A stretch of DNA of 14,700 nt from Myxococcales bacterium (GTDB lineage Bacteria > Myxococcota > Polyangia > Polyangiales > Polyangiaceae). How positions within the stretch are numbered: position 1 is the stretch's first letter; each line of letters begins with the position of its first letter. Location: positions 1-14,700 of the forward strand of contig PLXW01000141.1 in NCBI GenBank assembly GCA_003151595.1. Reading direction: 5' to 3'. Positions 7,262 to 13,372 of this stretch are shown in pieces. The notes below the pieces were generated by a model. It had not been told where the DNA came from, ran no database searches, and worked only from the letters and a program-made list of their open reading frames with translations. The translations under genes were made by a program, and so were the position numbers.

Positions 7262-8656
7262 TCAGCCGACGGCGGAGACCATGGCCCGCATGCCCCCCTT
7301 GGGGCGAAGCGTAATCATCTGTTCGAGCTCCACGTCGCGCGCGAGCACTTCCACCCGGTAGCGCTGCGTGACGGTCGCCAGGATCGCCTGCGCCTCGGAG
7401 ATCGCGAACCCGTTGCCGATGCACACGCGCGGCCCGCCGCCGAACGGAAGATACGAGTGCTTGTGCCGGTGCGCGCTCGCCTCGGGGGCAAAGCGCTCGG
7501 GATCGAACCCCTCGGGGTTGGACCAGAACTGCGGATGACGGTGCGTGAAGAACGGACTCATCATCACCATCGAGCCGGGCGGAATGCGGAAGCCGCGCAC
7601 CGAGTCCTCGCCGATCGAGAGCCGACCGAAGAGCCACGCCGGCGGATAGAGGCGCATCGCTTCTTCGAGGACCATCCGCGTGTACTTCAGCTTCGGGAGA
7701 TCCTCGGCGGTGAGCGTGCGTTGCCCGAGCACGCTCTCCACTTCCGCGCGGAGCTTGCGCCACACGACGGGCTCGCGCGAGAGGAGCATCCACGTGAACG
7801 AGAGGGCGTTGGCAGTGGTCTCATGGCCGGCGAGGATCAGCGTCATCACTTCGTCGCGGAGCTGCTGGTCGCTCATCGCCTCGCCGGTCTCTTCGTCGCG
7901 CGAGTCCATGAGCATGGAGAGGAGATCTCCGCCGGCGTCGCCGCCCGCCTTCCTTCGCGCGCCGATGATCGCGAAGACGAGATCATCGAGCGACTTCTTC
8001 GCCGCGAGGAAGCGGCGGTTGCTCGGGATCGGGAGCGATACGGGGATCGGGATCGGAAAGAGGAGGCGCTTGTTCACCGTGTCGAGCGAGACGGTGAGCG
8101 CGTCGTACACACGCGCCGCTTCGTTCTTGATGTCCGCGCCGAAGAGCGTGCGCGCGACGATGTCGAGCGTGAGGCGCATCATCTCGGCGGCGACGTCGAA
8201 CGACTCATGACGCTCCGCGAGCGCCGACCACGCGCCGCACATCTCGCTCGTCGCCGCGACCATCTCGCCTACGAGCGCCGCGACTCGCTTCGGATGAAAC
8301 GCCGGCTGCGCGAGCTTTCGCTGGCGACGCCACAGCTCCCCTTCGCTGGTGAGCAACCCATCGCCGAGCAGAAAGCGCAGGCGCTTTGTGCCGCGCCCCT
8401 TGGTGTAGTTGACCGCGTTCTCCTGGAGGACGTGCTTCACGTCGTCCGGATGGAGAACGAGGTGCGCGGTGAGCGGCCCGAATTTGTAGCGAACGACGTC
8501 GCCGTGATTGAGCGCGTCGCGCGTATGGATGCTGATGCGGTCGTCGACCCAGAACGTCGGCAGGTTGCCGAGTAGCGGGTAGCCGTTCGGGCCCGGCGCG
8601 ACGTCGTGTCCGAGGTTCATCGCGCGTCCATCCTGAGCGCGAGGATACGCGCTCAC
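7262..8656 (-). CDS. Cytochrome P450 monooxygenase
   Basis: A 464-residue P450 haem-thiolate monooxygenase. Visible motifs are the proline-rich start GPNGYPLLGNLP, WRRQRKLAQPAFHP (C-helix), the I-helix oxygen-binding motif AGHETT (276-281), ExxR as EAMR (332-335), the FDPERF meander and the haem loop FGGGPRVCIG with thiolate ligand Cys412. No transmembrane anchor is present, so it should be soluble. The overall style (PPAWLFGR, YLPFGGGPRVCIGNGFA) recalls bacterial fatty-acid-hydroxylase-like P450s, but no CYP family is assigned and the substrate is unknown. No ferredoxin or reductase gene is nearby. The start is GTG 8656, nine bases after the mrp stop, with AGGA spaced by 7 bases; ATG 8620 (AGGA spaced by 10) is an alternative that better matches the usual length. 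It is probably the last gene of the ALDH-mrp-P450 operon. Confidence 0.95.
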   Translation of the reverse strand: MSAYPRAQDGRAMNLGHDVAPGPNGYPLLGNLPTFWVDDRISIHTRDALNHGDVVRYKFGPLTAHLVLHPDDVKHVLQENAVNYTKGRGTKRLRFLLGDGLLTSEGELWRRQRKLAQPAFHPKRVAALVGEMVAATSEMCGAWSALAERHESFDVAAEMMRLTLDIVARTLFGADIKNEAARVYDALTVSLDTVNKRLLFPIPIPVSLPIPSNRRFLAAKKSLDDLVFAIIGARRKAGGDAGGDLLSMLMDSRDEETGEAMSDQQLRDEVMTLILAGHETTANALSFTWMLLSREPVVWRKLRAEVESVLGQRTLTAEDLPKLKYTRMVLEEAMRLYPPAWLFGRLSIGEDSVRGFRIPPGSMVMMSPFFTHRHPQFWSNPEGFDPERFAPEASAHRHKHSYLPFGGGPRVCIGNGFAISEAQAILATVTQRYRVEVLARDVELEQMITLRPKGGMRAMVSAVG

Positions 8657-8665
8657 GTCGAGATC

Positions 8666-9772
8666 CTACTTCGAGATCGGGAGTCGCTTCCGGCCGGCGC
8701 CGCCGCTCCGATCGATGATCGGTCCCGCCTCTTCCGCGCGCTTGGCGATCACGTCGACGAGCTTCTCGGCGATGGCGATGAACGTCTGCGACACCGCGCT
8801 GGTCGGCGCGGCCTGGACCACCGGGGTCCCCTTGTCGCCCCACTCGCGCACGGTCTGATCGATCGGCACTTGCCCGAGGAGCGGCGCCTGCGCGAAATCG
8901 GCGACGAGCTGACCGCCCCCGTTGCCGAACAGTTCGTGGCGCACGCCGGCCGTGTCGATGAAGTAGCTCATGTTCTCGACCACGCCGAGGATCGGGATGT
9001 TCACCTTCTGGCACATCGAGACGCTCTTGAAGACGTCGTCGGTGGCGACGGGCTGCGGCGTCGTGACGATGACCGCGCCGGTGACCTTCGCGCGCTGCGA
9101 GAGCGTGAGCGCGACGTCGCCGGTGCCGGGCGGGAGATCGAGCACGAGGAAGTCGAGGTCGCCCCAGTGCACGTCGTTCAAGAATTGCTGGAGCGCGCCG
9201 TGGAGCATCGGGCCGCGCCAGATGACCGCTTGCTTCGGGTCCTCGAGGAGGAAGCCGATCGACATGAGCTTCACGCCGAACCGCTCGAGCGGCTCGATCG
9301 TCTTGCCGTCGGAGCTCACCGGGCGACCCATCACGCCGAGCATCGTCGGGATCGACGGGCCGTAGATGTCGGCGTCGAGGAGGCCCACGCGAAGTCCCGC
9401 GCGCTTCAACGCGAGCGTGAGGTTCGTGGCGCACGTCGACTTGCCGACGCCCCCCTTGCCGCTCATCACGAGCACGATGTTCTTCACGCCCGGGACCGGG
9501 TCGTCCGCCGCCACGGGCCTGCCGCCGAGCTCGCCCGACCAGCGAATCTCGACGCTCTTCACCCCTTCGAGCGCGCCGATCGCTTTGCGAAACGCGGCGC
9601 CGAGCGGCTCGCGCTTGGCGTTTCCGCTCGAGCCGAGGTCGACCGCGAAGCCGACCTCGCTGTCAGTGACCGTTACCTCGGAGATCATTCCGAGCTCGGT
9701 GACCGGCTTGTTCAGCTCGGGATCGAGGACGTGCGAGAGCGCTTCGAGGACGGCTTCGGGCGTGACGGGCAT
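8666..9772 (-). CDS. mrp: Mrp/ApbC-type P-loop ATPase (Fe-S carrier family) lacking the CxxC
   Basis: A 368-residue protein. An N-terminal MIP18/FSCA (DUF59) domain (about 1-85, VLDPELNKPVTELGMI) precedes a ParA/MinD-like ATPase domain with deviant Walker A GKGGVGKST (105-113), LLDADIYGPSIP, and the Mrp signatures IWRGPMLHGALQQFL and DFLVLDLPPGTGD. Family members act as scaffold/carrier ATPases in Fe-S cluster transfer. The cluster-binding CxxC that normally follows VENMS(Y/F)F is absent: the residues are VENMSYFIDTAGVRHELFG. The only visible Cys are one directly after Walker A (STCATN) and one in SMCQKVN, not paired. It may still hydrolyse ATP, but cluster binding must differ or be lost. ATG 9772 starts the gene without a clear ribosome site. 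It lies 39 bp after the aldehyde dehydrogenase gene and 9 bp before P450. Confidence 0.93.
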   Translation of the reverse strand: MPVTPEAVLEALSHVLDPELNKPVTELGMISEVTVTDSEVGFAVDLGSSGNAKREPLGAAFRKAIGALEGVKSVEIRWSGELGGRPVAADDPVPGVKNIVLVMSGKGGVGKSTCATNLTLALKRAGLRVGLLDADIYGPSIPTMLGVMGRPVSSDGKTIEPLERFGVKLMSIGFLLEDPKQAVIWRGPMLHGALQQFLNDVHWGDLDFLVLDLPPGTGDVALTLSQRAKVTGAVIVTTPQPVATDDVFKSVSMCQKVNIPILGVVENMSYFIDTAGVRHELFGNGGGQLVADFAQAPLLGQVPIDQTVREWGDKGTPVVQAAPTSAVSQTFIAIAEKLVDVIAKRAEEAGPIIDRSGGAGRKRLPISK

Positions 9773-9811
9773 GTTGCTAGTGCGGCTCGTAAGGCCGAGG
9801 GGCGGGTCTCG

Positions 9812-11266
9812 TCAACTCGGAGCGCGGAAGACCAGGAGCTTGCGCTCGGTCATGTCTTCCATCGCGAACCGGACCCCTTCGCGCCCGATCCCCGATTCGC
9901 GCATACCGCCGTAGGGCATCGAGTCGACGCGGAAGGTCGGCGTGTCGTTCACGATGAGCCCGCCGACGTGGAGTCGCGCGAAGGCCTCGCGGATGCGGGC
10001 GTGCGAGTCGGTGAAGATGCCGGCCTGGAGTCCGTACTTCGTGGCGTCGGCCATCGTGAGCGCTCGATCCCACGAGTCGTAGGCGTGCACGGTGACGACG
10101 GGGCCGAAGACTTCTTCGTCGACCACCTTCGTCCCGCGGCCGTCGCCCTCGCCGAACGCGATCACGGTCGGAAGGAGTCGCGCGCCGTCGCGCGTGCCGC
10201 CGCAGAGAACGCTCGCGCCGCTGGCGCGCGCTTCGTCGATCCACGACACGACCCGCTTGGCGTTCCCTTCGTCGATCATCGCGCCGAGCACGGCGCTCTC
10301 GTCGCGCGGATCCTTGGGGACGATCGCGCGCGCACGCTTCACGATCTCGGCGGTGAACGACTCGGCGATCGCGCGGTGCACGTACACGCGCTGCACCTTG
10401 ATGCACACCTGTCCGGCGTACGCGAAGGCGCCGGCCACGATGCGATCGAGCGCCCAGGCGCGGTCGGCGTCCTCGTGCACGATCGCCGCGGCGTTCCCGC
10501 CGAGCTCCAGGACGACGCGCTTCTTCCCCGCGATCGCCTTCAACGCCCACCCCACCTTCGCGCTCCCGGTGAACGACAGCGTCGCGAAGCGATCGTCTCG
10601 CACGAACGATTCGGCGACGTCGTTCGCGCAGGGCACGACTTGAAGCGCGTCGGCAGGTGCGCCGCACGACCGCACGATGTCGGCGAGCGCCAGCGACGTG
10701 AGCGGCGCTTGCGGCGGCGGCTTCAGCAGGATGGAGCAACCGCTCGCCAGCGCCGGCGCGACCTTGTGCGCGACGAGGTTCAGCGGGAAGTTGAACGGCG
10801 CGATTCCGATGACGGGCCCCGACGGAACGCGGACCCACTCGCCGGAGTACGCCGCCGCGGCGGGCGTCACGTCGAGCGCCATCACCTCGCCCGTCATGCG
10901 CGTCGCTTCTTCGGACGCGATCTCGAACGTGCTCACAGCGCGCGTGACCTCGCCGCGCGACTGCGCGATGGGCTTGCCCGCCTCGGACGCGATCAGCTGC
11001 GCGAGCTCCTCGCCGCGATCGCGAATCGACGCCGCGACGCGCCGGAGCAAGTCGCGACGCTCGAACGACTTCATCGCGCGCGTCTTCTCGAACGCGCGCA
11101 CGCACGCGGCGGTCGCCTCCTCGGCCCGCGCGGCATCGGCCATCACGACGCGCGCGACCAGTTCGCCGGTCCACCGGTCGTGAATGAGGAGACGTGCACC
11201 TTCGTCGTACCGCGTCGAAGCGACGGCGAGACTGACATCGAGCGGAGCGGCCATTCGGGGGAGCAT
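9812..11266 (-). CDS. NAD(P)-dependent aldehyde dehydrogenase
   Basis: A 484-residue enzyme of the ALDH superfamily that oxidises an aldehyde to an acid. Visible active-site elements are oxyanion Asn159 (PFNFP), cofactor-binding Lys182 (LLKPPPQAP), the FTGS turn (232-235), general base Glu254 (LELGGN), nucleophile Cys288 (AYAGQVCIKVQRVYVH) and EEVFGPVV (Glu385). The C-terminus has MPYGGMRESGIGREGVRFAM and MTERKLLVF. The GQVC..VQR.YVH and AMEDMTE signatures resemble lactaldehyde/GAPN-like ALDHs rather than betaine-aldehyde enzymes, but the substrate cannot be settled here. The start is ATG 11266, or ATG 11254 four residues in; neither has a strong ribosome site. It is the first gene of a probable operon with mrp and P450, and the inverted repeat at 11289-11304 sits 22 bp upstream. 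Confidence 0.95.
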   Translation of the reverse strand: MLPRMAAPLDVSLAVASTRYDEGARLLIHDRWTGELVARVVMADAARAEEATAACVRAFEKTRAMKSFERRDLLRRVAASIRDRGEELAQLIASEAGKPIAQSRGEVTRAVSTFEIASEEATRMTGEVMALDVTPAAAAYSGEWVRVPSGPVIGIAPFNFPLNLVAHKVAPALASGCSILLKPPPQAPLTSLALADIVRSCGAPADALQVVPCANDVAESFVRDDRFATLSFTGSAKVGWALKAIAGKKRVVLELGGNAAAIVHEDADRAWALDRIVAGAFAYAGQVCIKVQRVYVHRAIAESFTAEIVKRARAIVPKDPRDESAVLGAMIDEGNAKRVVSWIDEARASGASVLCGGTRDGARLLPTVIAFGEGDGRGTKVVDEEVFGPVVTVHAYDSWDRALTMADATKYGLQAGIFTDSHARIREAFARLHVGGLIVNDTPTFRVDSMPYGGMRESGIGREGVRFAMEDMTERKLLVFRAPS

Positions 11267-11288
11267 ACCCGCGTCACGGATCGCCGAA

Positions 11289-11304
11289 GATCCACGTGTG
11301 GATC
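11289..11304. promoter_or_regulatory. Perfect 7-bp inverted repeat upstream of the ALDH-mrp-P450 operon
   Basis: GATCCAC and GTGGATC flank a 2-base centre (GT). The element lies 22 bp before the aldehyde dehydrogenase start and 138 bp before the leucine-zipper gene, in a divergent gap. It has the length and symmetry of an operator for a helix-turn-helix dimer such as a TetR/GntR-type repressor. No regulator gene is in the window and no promoter hexamers are clear. Confidence 0.4.
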
Positions 11305-11442
11305 AGGTGGCGATGATTCGGCGGCGCTCGATGTTTGCGATCCAGACGTTAGGTACGCTTCACCCGTTCGAGCGACTGGTCTGCGGCGTGCATTCGGGTT
11401 GTATGGATGGGGCCAGGTCGGCTGGGGACGGAGACGACATCG

Positions 11443-11700
11443 ATGACGGCGCGCACCAAAACGCCTGCGACATCACCTGACGCGCTCCACGCGAGCGTGC
11501 GGCGGTTGCAGGCGCGCACCGAAGCGCTGGGCGCGAGGACGCGCGCGCTGGAGTCGAGCTCCGAGCGATTGCGTGTGGCGACGAAGCGGCTGCGCGAGAA
11601 GACGACGCGCCTCGAGCAAGAGGTCGAGCGAAAGAGCGACTTCCCTCCGCCCGATGTCGAAGAAGGAGAAGACGACGGCGAGCAGGGCGGGATCGTCTGA
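11443..11700 (+). CDS. Small leucine-zipper coiled-coil protein, unknown function
   Basis: An 85-residue protein if translation begins at ATG 11443, which has CGGAG nine bases upstream; ATG 11407 would add 12 residues but has no good site. Leucines recur exactly every seven residues at 15, 22, 29, 36, 43, 50 and 57, seven heptads in all. The other core position of each heptad is V19, T26, T33, S40, T47, T54 and V61, so the core is leucine alternating mainly with threonine. The N-terminus is Thr/Ala/Ser-rich; the C-terminus after about 65 is Pro then strongly acidic (DVEEGEDDGEQGGIV). There is no signal peptide or membrane segment, so it should be cytoplasmic. No basic DNA-binding region typical of bZIP proteins is evident. 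It diverges from the ALDH operon and converges on the Cys-rich lipoprotein gene. It may be a small oligomerisation or adaptor protein; no family is recognised. Confidence 0.65.
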   Translation: MTARTKTPATSPDALHASVRRLQARTEALGARTRALESSSERLRVATKRLREKTTRLEQEVERKSDFPPPDVEEGEDDGEQGGIV

Positions 11701-11740
11701 GCTTCGTCCCTCGTCGTTGGGTGAAGCGACAAAACGCAAA

Positions 11741-11766
11741 CGGCGCGCTCAGTGAGGAACGCGCCG
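11741..11766 (-). terminator. Rho-independent terminator of the Cys-rich lipoprotein gene
   Basis: Arms CGGCGCG (11741-11747) and CGCGCCG (11760-11766) form a 7-bp GC-rich stem with a 12-base loop. On the minus strand the stem is followed by TTTGCGTTTTG, a T-rich tail, 24 bp after the stop at 11791. In the plus direction the tail is not T-rich, so it mainly serves the minus-strand gene, while sitting between two convergent genes. Confidence 0.6.
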
Positions 11767-11790
11767 CTGCGAGGTTCGACTAGCGCCTGA

Positions 11791-13155
11791 TCAGGAGCCC
11801 GAGCCGCCCGACGCCGAAGAACCGACGCTGGCGCTCGCGGACACGGAGACGTTGACGCTGACGGAGGCCTTCGCCGACGCCGAGACCGCCGCGCTCGCGC
11901 AGGCGAGCGCCTTGCCGCCGGTGCTCGTGATGTTCGCAACGACCGCCGCACCTGCCGTAGCGACGTGTCCCGCCGCCTTCACTGCGAGCGCCCCTTGCGT
12001 CTCCGCCGCCTGGAGGAGAATCGGGAGGTTCGTCTGGAGGGTCGCGATGAGCTTCGTGATGTCGCCGGTCGCAGTGCCCGTGCACGCGAGCGTCACGCTC
12101 GGGGGCGTGCACGAGGCCGTCGCTTCCGCGTGGCCCTGGCAGCTTCCTTCGCAGTTCGCGTTCGCGTTGCAGCTCGGCGGAAGCGCCGAGAGCTCGCCGG
12201 TGCAGGACGGCGCGGTCGCCGTTCCCGTGCATCCACCCTTGCAGCTGACGCTCGCGCCGCAGCTGATGCCCGCGCTACCCGGCGTCGCCGTGCAGCCGCC
12301 GGTGCAACCACCGGTGCACGTGCCCGTGCAGTGAGCGTTCACGGCGCCGGACTTGTACGTGCACTTCGCGTCGCACTTTCCTTCGCAATCGCCGGCGCAC
12401 GTCGCCGAGGAACCCGCCGGCGTCGCCACGCCGTCGCAGGTGCCGGAGCACTTGCCGCCGCACGTGCCGCTGCAGTCGACCGACGGCGCACTCGCGCTGA
12501 CGTCGCACGTGCCCGAGCACTGCGCCGAGCAAGTGCCCGTGCAGTTCACCACCGGAGCCGTGACCGTGCCTTCGCACGTTGCGCCCGCGTTGCAGGTGCC
12601 TGCGCACTGCACTTCGAGATCGCCGGGGCTACAGCGCGCCGTGACGCTGATGCTTCCGGGGCTGCAGCTCGCCGAGACGCTGCAGTTGGCCTCGCACTTC
12701 GCCTGCACGTCGGCGCTGACCTGACAGCCACCGCCCGTCACCGAGAGCCCGCACGTGATCTGCGCCGAAGCGCCGGCCGCGAGGATCGCGTTGATCTTGG
12801 TCGACGCCTGCGAGCACGCCTCCTTCATCTCGTTGTCGGGCGCGCTACCGTCCGTCGGGGCCATTGCCGTCCACGTGTCGGTCACGCCGAGGTCGGTGTC
12901 GATCGCGATGCACGACTTCATGACCGCAGCTTCCATCGAAGAAGCGATGAGGGTGAGGTCCGCACCCGATTGCACGAACGCCTGAGTCGTCCCGTCGAGC
13001 GAGAGGGTCGCTACCGATCCCGGAAACTCGTCGCAGCCTTGCGCCGCGCCGGCGACGGCGTTCGCCGCGCTACAGCCGTTCGACAGCGCGATCAATCCGA
13101 CGCATCCGGCCAACGTGACGACCGGGACGTACTTGAAGCCTTTGAAACTAGCCAT
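11791..13155 (-). CDS. Cys-rich lipoprotein with mirror-symmetric cysteine array
   Basis: A 454-residue exported protein with 40 cysteines. ATG 13155 is fixed by a perfect AAGGAG at 13162-13167 with a 6-base spacer. The N-terminus (MASFKGFKY, then VPVVTLAGCVGLIALSNGC) is a signal peptide, probably lipoprotein, with Cys28 or Cys18 (LAGC) as the candidate lipidation site. Residues about 41-134 appear helical (MEAAVMKSC, STKINAILAAG). Residues 135-358 carry 34 Cys. At the centre are four C-x3-C-x3-C-x3-C modules starting at 205, 228, 253 and 276. Flanking them are C-x3-C-x5-C modules on the N side (154, 184) and the reversed C-x5-C-x3-C on the C side (299, 329). The spacing is an exact mirror about a 12-residue loop (241-252). 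A helical stretch (about 363-410) and a tail alternating Ser with Ala/Val (425-444) follow. This suggests an extracellular disulfide-bonded stalk, but the function is unknown. The gene is monocistronic, with its own terminator. Confidence 0.88.
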   Translation of the reverse strand: MASFKGFKYVPVVTLAGCVGLIALSNGCSAANAVAGAAQGCDEFPGSVATLSLDGTTQAFVQSGADLTLIASSMEAAVMKSCIAIDTDLGVTDTWTAMAPTDGSAPDNEMKEACSQASTKINAILAAGASAQITCGLSVTGGGCQVSADVQAKCEANCSVSASCSPGSISVTARCSPGDLEVQCAGTCNAGATCEGTVTAPVVNCTGTCSAQCSGTCDVSASAPSVDCSGTCGGKCSGTCDGVATPAGSSATCAGDCEGKCDAKCTYKSGAVNAHCTGTCTGGCTGGCTATPGSAGISCGASVSCKGGCTGTATAPSCTGELSALPPSCNANANCEGSCQGHAEATASCTPPSVTLACTGTATGDITKLIATLQTNLPILLQAAETQGALAVKAAGHVATAGAAVVANITSTGGKALACASAAVSASAKASVSVNVSVSASASVGSSASGGSGS

Positions 13156-13372
13156 GAGAAGCTCCTTCACTTAGGGGAGGCACACCGTGAAGGGCGCCCC
13201 GAACTACGGATGGACGGACGAAGCGGCTCGAGCTTCACGCTCTCGACGGATTCCCCCGAAACGCGCCGAGCGTACACGAAGTCGTCAGCGCGGGAAGCGT
13301 GGCTTTTTCCCGCTCGCAAGAGGTCGTTCTCGTGGGTCGGCGGGTCCCGACTCCGCCTCCGCCGGATGAGCC

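Noticed and set aside
8606..11446. A plus-strand open frame of about 946 codons
   Set aside because: It is antisense to the P450, mrp and ALDH genes and has the same shadow composition; no recognisable domain.
11701..11727. GCTTC...GAAGC hairpin right after the leucine-zipper gene
   Set aside because: The stem is short with a large loop and is followed by ACAAAACG, not a T run, so it is unlikely to be a plus-strand terminator.
12240..12650. Repetitive GCAGGTGCC-like DNA that could suggest a CRISPR array or satellite
   Set aside because: The repeats are degenerate, have codon periodicity and encode the C-x3-C modules; there are no identical repeats with unique spacers.
12082..12753. Cys array as a ferredoxin, metallothionein or zinc-ribbon domain
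   Set aside because: The spacing does not fit CxxCxxC ferredoxin or CxxC zinc patterns, and the protein carries an export signal, which favours disulfides; metal binding is not excluded but is not supported.
13290..13313. 7-bp hairpin (GCGGGAA / TTCCCGC) between aspC and the Cys-rich gene
   Set aside because: It has a 10-base loop and no T tract on the minus strand, so it is not a convincing terminator; the rest of the 13156-13372 gap shows no clear promoter.
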